Below are positions 44,100 to 57,922 of a stretch of DNA of 64,000 bases, piece by piece; positions within the stretch are counted from its first letter, which is position 1, and each line of letters opens with the position of its first letter. This stretch comes from Uliginosibacterium gangwonense DSM 18521 (GTDB taxonomy: Bacteria > Pseudomonadota > Gammaproteobacteria > Burkholderiales > Rhodocyclaceae). Location: assembly GCF_000373965.1 (NCBI RefSeq), contig NZ_KB892864.1:19030-83029 (forward strand), read 5' to 3'. The notes under the pieces are model-generated. The model had not been told where the DNA came from. It did not search any database and worked only from the letters and a program-made list of their open reading frames with translations. The position numbers were made by a program, and so were the translations under genes.

Positions 44100-44990
44100 A
44101 TGAAAATATTGGTCACTGGCGCAACCGATCTGATCGGCAGTTACATTACCGTTCGCTTGGCGCAAGAAGGCCATGAAGTGCTCGCCGCGTGTTCCCGTAA
44201 AGTACCGGCTCTGGCCAAGCGTGCTGGCGTGAGCTGCATCAGCATGGATATGACCCGCCCGGAGAGCTGGCCCAAACAGTTAGCCGGTTGCGATGCACTG
44301 ATCCATGTCTCCCACGGCTGGGGCGCCACCGGCCCACAGATGCTGGCCGCAGACACAGCCACTTCAGTCGCCCTGTTTGAAGCCGCCCGCAGCGCGGGTG
44401 TAGCCCAGGTGATCTACACCAGTTCCACCACGGCCAATGGCGAGGTGGATGTGCTCAACGATGAATTGCGACAGAATCGCCCGGTGGATCTGTTTGGGGC
44501 CACCAAAGCAGCCACCGAGATGTACGCCCGCGCCTACGCCTTCTCCGGCGGCCCACGCATGCAGATCGTGCGCCCCGGCTACGTGTTCGGCGAACCCATC
44601 GTCAAAGGATGTGACGCAGAATTTGACCAACGCTTTATCCATATCTGCCGGGCAGTCAAACGGGGAATCCCCATCCGCCTGACCCAGCACGATGGCACCC
44701 AGTTCATCCACGCCCATGATGTGGCAGAGGTGTACCTGTCGCTATTAGGGTTCCCGGAACAATTCTCCATCCACTACGCCCTATCCAGCGAGTGGGTATC
44801 CTGGGCCAGCATCGTCGAAATGGCCATGGAAGAAGCTGGCGAAAGCGTGCCGATTCAATTGGATAATCGCCAATACAGCCCCCTGCCCTATCTATTTGAT
44901 GTGCGCAAAATCGAGGAAGATTTCGGTCTGTCGTTCGACAATGAAGAGCGGCTGCGCGACCACGTGCGCTGGGCGTTGAGCCTGGACTGA
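44100..44990 (+). CDS. atypical NAD-dependent epimerase/dehydratase (extended SDR)
   Basis: 296 residues with a Rossmann start KILVTGATDLIGSYI and TSSTTANGEVD strand, then a sugar-epimerase-like C-terminal part. Two hallmark positions differ: the GxxGxxG loop reads GATDLIG (Gly to Asp), and the catalytic YxxxK reads FGATK (Tyr to Phe). It may be a binding or regulatory homologue or use a changed mechanism. No obvious operon partner. Confidence 0.8.
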   Translation: MKILVTGATDLIGSYITVRLAQEGHEVLAACSRKVPALAKRAGVSCISMDMTRPESWPKQLAGCDALIHVSHGWGATGPQMLAADTATSVALFEAARSAGVAQVIYTSSTTANGEVDVLNDELRQNRPVDLFGATKAATEMYARAYAFSGGPRMQIVRPGYVFGEPIVKGCDAEFDQRFIHICRAVKRGIPIRLTQHDGTQFIHAHDVAEVYLSLLGFPEQFSIHYALSSEWVSWASIVEMAMEEAGESVPIQLDNRQYSPLPYLFDVRKIEEDFGLSFDNEERLRDHVRWALSLD

Positions 44991-45360
44991 GCCCTCTGCC
45001 AGCCGGGCAATCCGAAGATTTGCGCAAGAGACCAAGCGTGGTGATACCTGATTAACATTTGTTATTACCGCGTATGCCCGAAACCTGATTAGATTCGGCG
45101 CAGACTGATCACTCACGGGCATGCCCGATCAGACAGTCAAGAAACGCCGGGGACACTCGATAGAGAAGTAGCTTGTAAAGTGCTGGTCCCGGTAGTTTTT
45201 TGACGGGGGTTTGAGCACATCCCCCGTAGCCCAAAAAGAAATCCGCATACTATGGCAAGCGCCTTGAAAGGTTTCACAAATCCTTCATGGCTTCCTGCGT
45301 GCAAAGGCGCCACCACGGCACACATCGTTGTATCGTTTTACTGAGAGGAAACAGCAAGTC
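44991..45360. other. leader region of the chemoreceptor gene with possible RNA structure
   Basis: 370 bases without a credible gene. It contains a 6-bp long-range pairing CCGGGG (45150-45155) with TCCCGG (45187-45192) enclosing small hairpins, and a separate hairpin CGGGGG/CCCCCG (about 45203-45225). The conserved blocks of c-di-GMP riboswitches were looked for and not found. Could be a structured leader or chance. Confidence 0.35.
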
Positions 45361-46980
45361 ATGAAGCTCACCATTGCCCTACGCATCATCCTCATGATCG
45401 GCATGTCTGCTGTGGTCGCCTTGGTTGTTGGCCTGGCGGGCCTCGCTTCCTCTGCATCACTGTCTGAAGCCTTGAGCAAGGTTCAAACTGACACCCTGCC
45501 GAGCGTTGAAACACTCTACCGGGTTCAAGCCCAAACCCTGCGCCTGCGGGTCCACATCCTCAACCATGCGCTGAACACCGATCAGGATGCCCTCAAGAAA
45601 ATTGAGCAGTCCCTGAACAAAAGTGCCGATGTGCTCAAAACCGAGCTTGCCAATTATGAAAAGCTAGCGGACCCTGGCAAGGATCAGGAACTCTTTGCGG
45701 CGGACAAGGCAGCTACCGACGCTTTTCTGGCAACCCTCGAGCCCGCCCTGGAGAAATCCCGTAACAATGAAAACGAGGAAGCGCGCAAGATCATCACTTC
45801 GGTGGTCATCCCTGCTTCTGCCAAACTCAGTTCCGCCATTGATGAGCACATCAAGTTCCTCGACAAAATGGCAGAGGAAAGAAGCCTCTCCGCTGCTGAG
45901 AAGGAAAAGCGGGCAAGCTTTACATCCTGGACCGTCATTGTTGTGGGCCTGCTGCTCATCGTCGCCACTGGTCTGCTCCTGTTGCGCAGTATTCGTAAGT
46001 CATTGCATGCCATGCATGTGGCCATCACACAGATCGAGCATGAACGTGATTTTCGTGTCCGTGCCCCCGTGCATGGTCACGATGAGTTGGGCAACATGGC
46101 CCGCACGCTCAACCGCCTGATCGAGTCGATGCAGACGAGCCTCAAGCAGATCTACGACAGCGCTGGCAAAGTGGCACAGTCCTCAGAGCACATGGCAGAG
46201 ACCGCTCAACAAGTCGCTGAAACCTCGGGCCAGCAAAGTGCTTCTGCTTCCGATATGGCCGCCGCCATCGAACAGATGACGGTCAGCATCAGCCATGTAG
46301 GAGACCGTGCCAGCGAAGCCAATCTGCTCTCGCAAGACTCGGGCAAACTGGCCAAGGATGGCGGACGGGTGATCGGCCAGACCGTACAGGACATCAATGA
46401 AATCGCCACCCAGGTCAATAACACCAGCGAGCGCATCCGCGTGGTGGAGGTAGAAACTGACAAGATTTCCTCCGTTGTAGCGGTTATCCGCGATGTGGCC
46501 GACCAAACCAACCTGCTGGCACTGAACGCAGCCATTGAGGCCGCCCGCGCAGGCGAACAAGGGCGTGGCTTTGCCGTCGTGGCAGACGAAGTCCGTAAGC
46601 TGGCCGAACGCACCGCTACCTCCACCCACGAAATCGCCTCAATGATCGAAGGTGTGCGCGGTGGCGCCAAAGATGCAGTGGCCAGCATGGAGCAAGTCGT
46701 TGTACGCGTGAACGCTGGTGTCATGCGGGCGGGAGACGCCAACCGCGCCATCGACCAGATTGGCAAGACCAGCGAACAGGCGGTCGAGATGGTCAGCGAA
46801 ATCACCAGTGCCATCCGCGAGCAAAGCGCGGCCAGCACCAGCATTGCCCAGCAGGTTGAGCGCATCGCCCAGATGGCAGAGGAAAGCAATGCGGCGGCCA
46901 GCGAGAGCGCCTCGGCCGCGCATGAACTGGACAAACTTGCAGCGTCCATGCAACAGGTTGTCAGTGCCTACAAGCTTTAA
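45361..46980 (+). CDS. methyl-accepting chemotaxis protein
   Basis: 539 residues. Transmembrane helix 1 at about 7-30, a helical periplasmic four-helix-bundle sensor (about 31-190), transmembrane helix 2 (about 193-212), HAMP (about 213-265) and a cytoplasmic signalling domain with the hairpin tip [38 protein letters not shown]. The ATG at 45361 follows AGAGGAAA; an earlier frame start at 45328 adds residues before the transmembrane helix. Ligand unknown. Confidence 0.93.
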   Translation: MKLTIALRIILMIGMSAVVALVVGLAGLASSASLSEALSKVQTDTLPSVETLYRVQAQTLRLRVHILNHALNTDQDALKKIEQSLNKSADVLKTELANYEKLADPGKDQELFAADKAATDAFLATLEPALEKSRNNENEEARKIITSVVIPASAKLSSAIDEHIKFLDKMAEERSLSAAEKEKRASFTSWTVIVVGLLLIVATGLLLLRSIRKSLHAMHVAITQIEHERDFRVRAPVHGHDELGNMARTLNRLIESMQTSLKQIYDSAGKVAQSSEHMAETAQQVAETSGQQSASASDMAAAIEQMTVSISHVGDRASEANLLSQDSGKLAKDGGRVIGQTVQDINEIATQVNNTSERIRVVEVETDKISSVVAVIRDVADQTNLLALNAAIEAARAGEQGRGFAVVADEVRKLAERTATSTHEIASMIEGVRGGAKDAVASMEQVVVRVNAGVMRAGDANRAIDQIGKTSEQAVEMVSEITSAIREQSAASTSIAQQVERIAQMAEESNAAASESASAAHELDKLAASMQQVVSAYKL

Positions 46981-47498
46981 GCACCCTGTTTATGATCTTA
47001 CTGGGAGGCTGTGATCAGGGCTCATGCGCAGCGCTTCACGCTGCCTCTCGCTACAGAGTGTACAGCCTCTACAGCACCTTCTTGATTGGCCACAAGCCGC
47101 CTGAAAGGCTTGTGGCGAATCCATGTGAGCCTAACAAAAGCCTGTTTGCCGTCTGGTTATACACGTCAGGCTCAAGTTCTGCGATGGCGGTATCACCGAA
47201 ATCTCACCAGATGAAAACAGCATAATTCACAGCTGTTTTTCCTGCCCCACTCACCAAGCAAAGCCGAACCCCAGGAGACTCGTTCCTCCTGATCCAGGCA
47301 TTCATGCCAAGTTAAATGGCATAAATGTGCCACAAAGTAGTGCAAATTTTTTGCACCAGATTAAAGCAAATATTTCCCTATTTAGACTATTTTGCAACTT
47401 TTGGTGGAGCATGCGCACTTACTGCCCGTTAGGGCGGAAGATGGAAGCAATGGCAAATATTCGCCAATCTATTTTAAATAAAGGCAGAAAGAATATTT
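46981..47498. other. intergenic region between the chemoreceptor genes
   Basis: About 520 bases. It holds a terminator at 47214-47240 and then an AT-rich stretch that should carry the promoter of the second receptor gene. No gene or FliA-type promoter was identified. Confidence 0.45.
47214..47240 (+). terminator. probable terminator between the receptor genes
   Basis: AAAACAGC/GCTGTTTT, an 8-bp stem with a 10-base loop and five T bases. Confidence 0.65.
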
Positions 47499-49134
47499 AT
47501 GCGCAAGAACCTCCCCGTCACGGCAGTGGAAACGGTTTTGCCCACGAATGTGTTCATCTACTCGCGTACTAATTTGAAAGGGCAGATTACTGAAGCCAAT
47601 GCTGCATTTGCTGAGATCAGCGGTTTTGCACCTGATGAAATGGTGGGGCAGCCTCACAACCTGATCCGTCACCCCGATATGCCGCCCGAGGCTTTTGCGG
47701 ATATGTGGGACAACCTCAAGGCAGGTCGTCCCTGGAAGGGCGTGGTCAAGAACCGGCGTAAGGACGGTGGCTTCTACTGGGTGGAAGCCAATGTCTCCCC
47801 TATGCGTGAAAACGGCCAGATCACCGGCTACCAGTCTGTGCGCTTACGCCCCAGTGCCGAACAGATTGCCGCCGCCTCAGCCGCCTATTCCCGTATCCTA
47901 TCCGGGGATACATCAATCCGCATCGAAAATGGCCGTGTCATCAAGCGCCACGGCGCATTGGTGGAATATCTGCTCTCCTTCCAGTTCCGCGTCCAGGCAC
48001 TTGCCCTGCTCTCCATCCTGGCAAGCGCACTGGGGGCCAGTCATGCTTTGTGGCCCGATGCCGGATTGGGTACATGTGCAGCAATATTCTGCATTGCCAG
48101 CCTGCTCGGCGCCCTGTACCTCATGCTTGCCTATCTGCCCAGCGTATTCAAGGATCTGCGCAGCATTGGCGACGGAATGGAAAGTGTGCTCACCAAAGGG
48201 GATCTGCTCACCACACTCACCCCCCCATCGGCATGACCTGATCGGCAGCGTAGCAGGCAAAGTGGATATCCTGATTGCCTCCACGCGCGCCACGCTACAG
48301 ATCATCAGCGACGCCTCACGCGAAGTGGCCGAATCAACCACAATATTGAATCAACATATGGGATCGCTGGTGGATTCGTCCGTCCAGCAAAGTCGCAACA
48401 CCTCCTCAGCAGCCGCTGGCATAGAGGAAATGAGCGCCTCCATAGAGGAAGTCGCCCACCGCATTGATGAAACCCATGCTGCCGCACAGGAAGTAGGCAA
48501 CAGGGCCAACAACGGAGCTGAATTGTCGGAGAAAGCCTGCGACACCATCAGTGCCCTGTCCAACACGGTGGCGCACTCTGCCGAAACAGTGGAACAGCTT
48601 GGCCAGCGAACTGAAGAGGTCGGCAAGGTGGCGGCCGTCATCAAAGAAATTGCCGATCAAACCAACCTGCTCGCACTCAATGCTGCCATTGAAGCCGCCC
48701 GTGCGGGCGAACAGGGGCGAGGCTTTGCCGTCGTGGCCGATGAAGTGCGCAAACTCGCAGAGCGCACCACGCAGGCCACACGTGAAATCGACGCGATGAT
48801 TGGCCGTATCCAGGCCGAAACGGGCAATGCAGTGGAAAGCATGCGCCAGAGCGCCTCACAGGTCAGCCAGAGTGTCGCCCTGGTGCATGACGCACAAGCG
48901 GCGCTACTGGCCATCAATTCGCAGATGGATGAAACGCTCAGCCACGTCTCGGACGTTTCCCACTCCGCGAGTGAACAAACGCTGGCGATGCAGGATATGT
49001 CTCGCAACCTGGAGAATATTTCCAGCCAGACCGACGAAAACCTGGTTGTGGCGCATCAAACGGGCGAGACGGCACACACGCTGGAGCAAAACGTTAGCAA
49101 GATGAAAAAGGCCATCGGTCAGTACAAGGTTTAA
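47499..49134 (+). pseudogene. Aer-type PAS chemoreceptor split by a +1 shift at a C7 run
   Basis: The first frame (47499-48236, 245 residues) encodes an Aer-like PAS domain ([29 protein letters not shown]), two hydrophobic helices (about 165-210) and the start of a HAMP-like region, then stops at TGA 48234. The next frame continues directly as [12 protein letters not shown] and a full signalling domain with [38 protein letters not shown], ending at 49134. The switch is needed at seven consecutive C bases (48220-48226); six C would restore one frame of about 545 residues. It may be a sequencing or assembly error, a recent mutation, phase variation or programmed slippage. Confidence 0.85.
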
Positions 49135-49222
49135 GGCTTTCTACCCACGCTGGCTTGCATGCCCACCGGCTCTGCAAGCCAGCATCGCCTTCCAGCTCCG
49201 GCATCGCCAGCGGGTAAAGCCG

Positions 49223-50002
49223 CTAGAGCATGAGCTGACCGGCCATAAAGGTGACAGCCTGCCCTTCCAGACACACCGATGTGTCATTCCATTCGCAGCG
49301 CAGCTCACCTCCCCGCGCTGAAAGTTGCCGGGCCAACAGGCTTTGCTTGCCGAGACGCTGACCCCAATAGGGTGTGAGCACGCAATGGGCAGAACCCGTC
49401 ACAGGGTCTTCTGGCACACCCATTTTCGGTGCAAAGAAACGGCTGACGAAATCAACCTTGTCGCCCGCTGCCGTAACAATCACGGCTCGACACGGCAGTT
49501 GGGCGATACGCGAAATATCCGGGCTCAGGTGGCGCACAGTGGCTTCGTCAGCCAGCACCGCAAGATAGACATCCGTCTCAAGCAAGGCCAATGGCTGCAC
49601 CCCCAATGCCGCCACCAGTTCTGCCGGGATGGCTGCGCTGGGCCGGGCATGGTGCGCAGGCAGCGTCAGTCGGTAGGTGGCTTTTGCAGTACGCTCAACG
49701 CATAGAGCACCGCTGAGGGTATGGAACGTGATCTGTTTTCCTTCGTATCCCATATGCGTAAAAAGAACATGCGCGCTGGCAAGTGTGGCATGGCCGCAGA
49801 GCTTGACCTCTGCCGCCGGGGTGAACCAGCGTAGGTGGAAGCATTCCCCCTCGGGAACAAAGAAAGCAGTTTCCGACAGATTGTTTTCCATGGCGATGGC
49901 TTGCAGCAAGGCATCATCCAGCCATGCATCCAATGGGCATACAGCAGCGGGGTTTCCTGCAAAGAGTTTTGAGGTAAAGGCATCAACAACGTACTGCTGC
50001 AT
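49223..50002 (-). CDS. PhzF family isomerase-like protein
   Basis: 259 residues with the PhzF fold: VVDAFTSKLFAGNPAAVCPL, catalytic Glu region NLSETAFFVP, RWFTPAAEVKLCGHATLASAHVLF and GVPEDPVTGSAHCVLTPYW. Members isomerise or cyclise small metabolites; the reaction is unknown here. Lies 19 bases after the TagH homologue with GGAG eight bases before its ATG. Confidence 0.9.
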   Translation of the reverse strand: MQQYVVDAFTSKLFAGNPAAVCPLDAWLDDALLQAIAMENNLSETAFFVPEGECFHLRWFTPAAEVKLCGHATLASAHVLFTHMGYEGKQITFHTLSGALCVERTAKATYRLTLPAHHARPSAAIPAELVAALGVQPLALLETDVYLAVLADEATVRHLSPDISRIAQLPCRAVIVTAAGDKVDFVSRFFAPKMGVPEDPVTGSAHCVLTPYWGQRLGKQSLLARQLSARGGELRCEWNDTSVCLEGQAVTFMAGQLML

Positions 50003-50021
50003 GGGGCTTCTCCAAGAGGGA

Positions 50022-51284
50022 TTACGACGGTTTTCTCCGCGCCTGTGCCTCTTCGGCCAGCCGCTCTACCTGCTCTTCATAGGCGCGCAGAAATTCCTCA
50101 CCAAACAGGGCGTGAAAGTCTTCTTCTGCTTCGCTGGAAATCTGTTCAAAATGCTGCTCATAGGCGTCCCACAGCTTGGCCTTCCGGTTGGCGGGCATCA
50201 CACTGTCAAAGAGACTCTTTGCGCTCAAATTGTTTTCCAGCGCCTGTGGCTGGAAACGGGCGAGCAAGCCATCGAGTGCTGCATGCATGCCGGCAACCAC
50301 ACCCAATTGATGGGCCTTGATATCATCATACGCATCCTGCATCGATTCAACCGGCCCCATGAAACGTTCTGGGGCCTGGGGTGCAAACATCTGGCTGAGC
50401 GCAAAATTGGCATCCGGGCACAGTTTGAGCGGATTGTTGTTGCGGCTGACAACTACGGTAGCCACCGCGTGCACATTACGTTTCATGGCCGCACGCGTCA
50501 TCAACAACTGCACCGTACCACGCACTGCCTCACCAAAGCTTACGCCAATCTGCTCCATCAATGCTGGAGTCATCCCTCCCGCCACGTTCAAGCCCGGCAC
50601 ATTCAAACCTTTCAGGAAGGCTTCCAGCAAGACTTGGGTATTGATATCGGAGGCTGGAGCCTGATTTACAGGGGCTCTCTCCGCAGGCTGCCCAGCGACC
50701 AGCGCCGACAAGGATGCTGCGCGCTCACTTGCCAATGGCATTAACTCCGCATTTTCCAATGGCGTGAATTCGAATTCCAGTTCCAACTCATCCAACGCAG
50801 CTGGGGTCGGCTGTGGCAGCCTGACTTCAGGCGTCGGGGGTACGGCAATCTGGGGCAATACCACGGCCACCGGCGTCGGTAGCGTGCTTGCTGGCAACGC
50901 GTGTGTGGGTGCCACGTCAGACACAGGTGGCGTGGCTGTATGCGGCTTGCTCATGGCTGCGACCTGCGAACGATGTGGCAAGCTCACCTGCAGCTGATAT
51001 TCGGCCATGCCGATCATGTCACCATCTGCAAGCAGGGCACTATGCCCTTTGCCGAGGGGGCGGCCATTCACCGTGCTCGGGTTGCCGCCTTGGTCAAACA
51101 GCAGGTACTCGCCCCCCATATAGCGGATGACGCCTTGTACGCGTGAGAGGTGTCGGTCCGGGTCCGGCAGCACCAACTGATTGGCAGCGTCCCGCCCAAT
51201 CGCCCCCGCCTGCCCATCCAGTTCCATCACCAAAGACTCGATGATGGAGATCCCTTTGTAAGTCAGCACCGAAACCCGCAGCAT
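50022..51284 (-). CDS. tagH: type VI secretion FHA-domain protein (TagH/ImpI-like)
   Basis: 420 residues. N-terminal FHA domain (about 28-100) with IGRDAANQLVLPDPDRHLSRVQGVI and NPSTVNGRPL; a Pro/Ala-rich linker (about 115-225); a C-terminal ImpI-type domain (about 230-400) with LLEAFLKGLNV, RFMGPVESMQDAYDDIKAHQLGVVAGM and FHALFGEEFLRAYEEQV. In T6SS loci such proteins take part in threonine-phosphorylation control. GGAGG sits five bases before the ATG. No other T6SS gene is in the window. Confidence 0.85.
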   Translation of the reverse strand: MLRVSVLTYKGISIIESLVMELDGQAGAIGRDAANQLVLPDPDRHLSRVQGVIRYMGGEYLLFDQGGNPSTVNGRPLGKGHSALLADGDMIGMAEYQLQVSLPHRSQVAAMSKPHTATPPVSDVAPTHALPASTLPTPVAVVLPQIAVPPTPEVRLPQPTPAALDELELEFEFTPLENAELMPLASERAASLSALVAGQPAERAPVNQAPASDINTQVLLEAFLKGLNVPGLNVAGGMTPALMEQIGVSFGEAVRGTVQLLMTRAAMKRNVHAVATVVVSRNNNPLKLCPDANFALSQMFAPQAPERFMGPVESMQDAYDDIKAHQLGVVAGMHAALDGLLARFQPQALENNLSAKSLFDSVMPANRKAKLWDAYEQHFEQISSEAEEDFHALFGEEFLRAYEEQVERLAEEAQARRKPS

Positions 51285-51431
51285 TTATCCTCCCGACACG
51301 GTCATGTTGCGTTCAAGCTATCCATTCCAGCACAAAAAGGGGCTGAAACTCAATTGCTGTTGGTGGAAGCACGGTAAAAACATTGCACCAATGATGTCAA
51401 ATACATAAACTATCGGTGCAGTACCTTCATA

Positions 51432-51860
51432 TCAAGCAGGTTCCGAATCACGCGCTCCGTCAAAATACACTCTGGCCTGGCGGATATCGGCATGATGACG
51501 CTCTGCCCACTCAACCAAACCCAGCAATGGCACCATGATTGATTCCCCTAACGACGAGAGACGATATTCCACGCTGGGCGGTTTGGTCGGATAAACCCGA
51601 CGTTCGATGAGTCCGTCACGTTCCAGCTCACGCAAGGATTGCGTCAACATGCGCTTGGAAATATCTGGAATGGCGCGATGCAATTCGCTGAAACGCTGTG
51701 CCTGGGCTTGCAGGGTCAGCAAAATAAGTGCCGTCCACTTGTTGCCGATATGGTCGAGCACATCCCGTACCGGGCAGCGCGAGGGATCAAGCTCTGATGC
51801 AGCATCTTTGGGGAGCGGGTTTGCCACGGCAAGGTGGTTTCCTTCAGATAACCTGGGCAC
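51432..51860 (-). CDS. HxlR family transcriptional regulator
   Basis: 142 residues with the HxlR winged helix: [74 protein letters not shown]. The conserved Cys lies before VRDVLDHIG, as in redox-sensing members. GTG at 51860 was chosen because AAGGAGG lies nine bases upstream; a TTG at 51887 and a GTG at 51827 are also in frame. Divergent from the secreted SnoaL-like gene. Confidence 0.88.
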   Translation of the reverse strand: MPRLSEGNHLAVANPLPKDAASELDPSRCPVRDVLDHIGNKWTALILLTLQAQAQRFSELHRAIPDISKRMLTQSLRELERDGLIERRVYPTKPPSVEYRLSSLGESIMVPLLGLVEWAERHHADIRQARVYFDGARDSEPA

Positions 51861-51890
51861 GAAAAACTGCCTCCTTATCAAGTGCAAAAG

Positions 51891-51927
51891 TGGTCTCTAT
51901 CATAGACCTACCCTCATACAGAGACCA
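51891..51927. promoter_or_regulatory. inverted repeat, candidate HxlR operator
   Basis: TGGTCTCT (51891-51898) and AGAGACCA (51920-51927) are perfect inverted arms; an inner copy GGTCT/AGACC spans 51892-51908. The site lies between the two divergent genes, 18 bases before the SnoaL-like ATG. Typical of HxlR-type self and target control. Confidence 0.6.
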
Positions 51928-51944
51928 TTAAATCAGGAGAAAAC

Positions 51945-52472
51945 ATGCATTCCCCAAAAATCCACCTGTCTCGTAAATTTGCCCGCCTGCTCATGGCACT
52001 AGCACTTGCAATCTCAATGCCCTTGCTTGCCCCCGCCCATGCACAGGAGGCAGTGGTGGGCGTACAAGACGCAGAGGCCCTCTTCACCAGCCCGGACCCG
52101 AAGCTCGCCGCCAACAAACAAGTGGTTTATCACATTGTGCGTGATCTGCTGGAGGCGGGGCATTGGGATCTGGCCGACAAGTATCTGAGCGAGCGTTACA
52201 TCCAGCACAATCCAAATGCAGCTTCGGGGAGAGCCGGAGTGGTGCATTACTTTGTGGATGTACTCAAGGTCAAGCCCAGCCCCATTCCGGCAAAGATCAC
52301 GACGCCGATTGTCGCGGTACTGGCTGAAGGCGATCTGGTGGTTGTGGTCTATCCGCAAGTGGTCAAGAACGAGGCCGACCCGAGCAAGAGCTACAGCACA
52401 ACGTGGTTTGATATGTGGCGGATCAAGGATGGCAAGGCAGACGAACACTGGGACCCTGCCTTGAAGGAATGA
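51945..52472 (+). CDS. secreted SnoaL-like (NTF2-fold) protein
   Basis: 175 residues; signal peptide ending near AHAQE (residue 34). The mature part has an NTF2-like/SnoaL pattern: LEAGHWDLADKYLSERYIQHNP, GRAGVVHYF and DMWRIKDGKADEHWD. AGGAG precedes the ATG. Probably induced through the divergent HxlR regulator in response to a reactive or aromatic compound, by analogy with other HxlR-linked genes. Confidence 0.82.
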   Translation: MHSPKIHLSRKFARLLMALALAISMPLLAPAHAQEAVVGVQDAEALFTSPDPKLAANKQVVYHIVRDLLEAGHWDLADKYLSERYIQHNPNAASGRAGVVHYFVDVLKVKPSPIPAKITTPIVAVLAEGDLVVVVYPQVVKNEADPSKSYSTTWFDMWRIKDGKADEHWDPALKE

Positions 52473-52538
52473 GCCAAGGCAACACACAAGCTCTGACCGG
52501 GTATGGGTCACACGCCCGGTAAAAGGCTCAGTGAATTC

Positions 52539-52832
52539 TCAGTGGGTCTTATCCGCGCTGATCGGCTCCGGTATCTGCACAAATACTTCGCCGGGTTTAA
52601 CGAGCCCCAACTCGAAACGGGCCTTGTCTTCAATCGCGTCGTAGCCTGATTTGAGGTCTTTGACCTCAGCCGCCATCTCAGCATTGCGCAAGGCAATCTT
52701 GTCGTTCGCTTCCTGGAGCACAGTAAGCTCATGCTCCGCCTTGCGTACATGCTGCCAACCGCCATGGCCGAACCAGAGCGGATATTGCAATGCACACAAC
52801 AAGAGGAAAAAAATCAAAGCAGGCCAACGCAT
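52539..52832 (-). CDS. ftsB: cell division protein FtsB
   Basis: 97 residues: one N-terminal transmembrane helix (about 3-20) and a periplasmic leucine-zipper coiled coil (VRKAEHELTVLQEANDKIALRNAEMAAEVKDLKSG) followed by the conserved EDKARFELGLVKPGEVF. Forms the FtsQBL complex. Adjacent to eno as in many proteobacteria. Confidence 0.92.
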   Translation of the reverse strand: MRWPALIFFLLLCALQYPLWFGHGGWQHVRKAEHELTVLQEANDKIALRNAEMAAEVKDLKSGYDAIEDKARFELGLVKPGEVFVQIPEPISADKTH

Positions 52833-52936
52833 GGATCAGATATTGCCATAAAAATCAAAATGATGACCAGCACCACCTGCATCTGGGCAAAGGGCAGCCC
52901 ACCTGCAACACGGTGATCACAACTTCAGCCGCACAA

Positions 52937-52964
52937 AAAAAGCGCCCCCGAAGGAGCGCTTTTT
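52937..52964 (-). terminator. terminator after enolase
   Basis: On the minus strand AAAAAGCGCTCC-TTCG-GGGGCGCTTTTTTT, a stem with the stable TTCG tetraloop and a T tract, about 22 bases after the eno stop. Confidence 0.9.
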
Positions 52965-52986
52965 GCGAATCCCTTACAACCGGCAA

Positions 52987-54288
<1,302 letters not shown>

Positions 54289-54543
54289 TTAGATAAATTC
54301 TTCCAGCGGTTCGGCCATGCTGCCTGATGTGGCCCTGCTCCAAGAGCCAGAACACATCCTGCATGCGGGTCCGTCACTCTGACCGATGCGCAAACCTCGC
54401 AATTGTACACAATCTGAACCAATTAGGTTTGACTGAACACATAAAGCGTAGCGGCACGCATCGGCAGCGGTTCTGCACGGTAAACCCGTAACGATAATGA
54501 TCGCAGCCTACAACGACACTATCGTTAAACCCTTATACACGCA

Positions 54544-57074
<2,531 letters not shown>

Positions 57075-57132
57075 TCAAATCCTACTGAGGGGGCAGCGAC
57101 AAAAATCCCCTCAGAACCTTCTCAGGATTGCC

Positions 57133-57882
57133 TCAACGGTGATGAGCAATGTAACCCGACAGGCGCGACTCGATCAGCCGTGGGTTGTCGCCATGGGCAA
57201 TGCCCAACACGCCGTCAAGGATCATCTCGCGCACAGCCACCAGATGCGCAATGATGCTCATCAGCTTCTTGGACATGGGCAAAAAGATCAGGTTCGCCGC
57301 CCCCACCCCGTAGATCGTTGCCACAAAGGCCACTGCGATCCCGGCCCCCAGCTTGGCGGGGTCGGTGAGGTTTTCCATCACGTGGATCAGCCCCATCACG
57401 GCCCCCAGAATACCAATGGTGGGCGAATAGCCCCCTGCGGCTTCCCAGATCTTGGCGGCATGTTTCATTTCCGCCTCCCAGGCGTCGATTTCCACCTCCA
57501 GCACCTGCTGGATGCGTTCCGGGTCGATACCATCGACGAGCAGTTGCAGCGCCTTCTGCACATAGGTGTCCGGCTGGGTGGCAATACGGGATTCCAGCGC
57601 CAGCAAGCCCTCGCGGCGGGCGACACCGCTCCAGGCCACCACTTGGGCGATCACCTCATGCGCATTGGTTCTGGGCGGGTGGAATATCCACACCACCATG
57701 CGGCAGCCACGACTAAAGACACGCCAAGGGCTCTGGAGCAAGACCGCGCCAAAGGTTCCCCCCATCACGATCATGAAGGCGGTGGGCTGCAACAGCGAGC
57801 CAATATGCCCGCCTTCCACAATTTGCCCGACGATAATGGCAGCCAGCCCGGTAAGCAGGCCGACAATACTGATCAGATCCAC
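57133..57882 (-). CDS. flagellar motor stator protein, MotA/MotC family
   Basis: 249 residues with four hydrophobic helices (about 1-20, 33-52, 148-170, 180-200). MotA/TolQ/ExbB motifs AAGGYSPTIGILGAVMGLIHVMENLTDPAKLGAGIAVAFVATIYGVG match MotC/PomA-type stators. GTG start at 57882. It is 40 bases after fliA. A MotB/MotD partner normally follows; here the next gene is pyrG and the gap has no room for one. Confidence 0.9.
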   Translation of the reverse strand: MDLISIVGLLTGLAAIIVGQIVEGGHIGSLLQPTAFMIVMGGTFGAVLLQSPWRVFSRGCRMVVWIFHPPRTNAHEVIAQVVAWSGVARREGLLALESRIATQPDTYVQKALQLLVDGIDPERIQQVLEVEIDAWEAEMKHAAKIWEAAGGYSPTIGILGAVMGLIHVMENLTDPAKLGAGIAVAFVATIYGVGAANLIFLPMSKKLMSIIAHLVAVREMILDGVLGIAHGDNPRLIESRLSGYIAHHR

Positions 57883-57922
57883 GTCATCCCCGTTCGCGCC
57901 AAAGTATCACTGCGCAGTATCA

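Noticed and set aside
44991..45360. c-di-GMP riboswitch before the chemoreceptor gene
   Set aside because: The conserved class I and class II blocks are not present.
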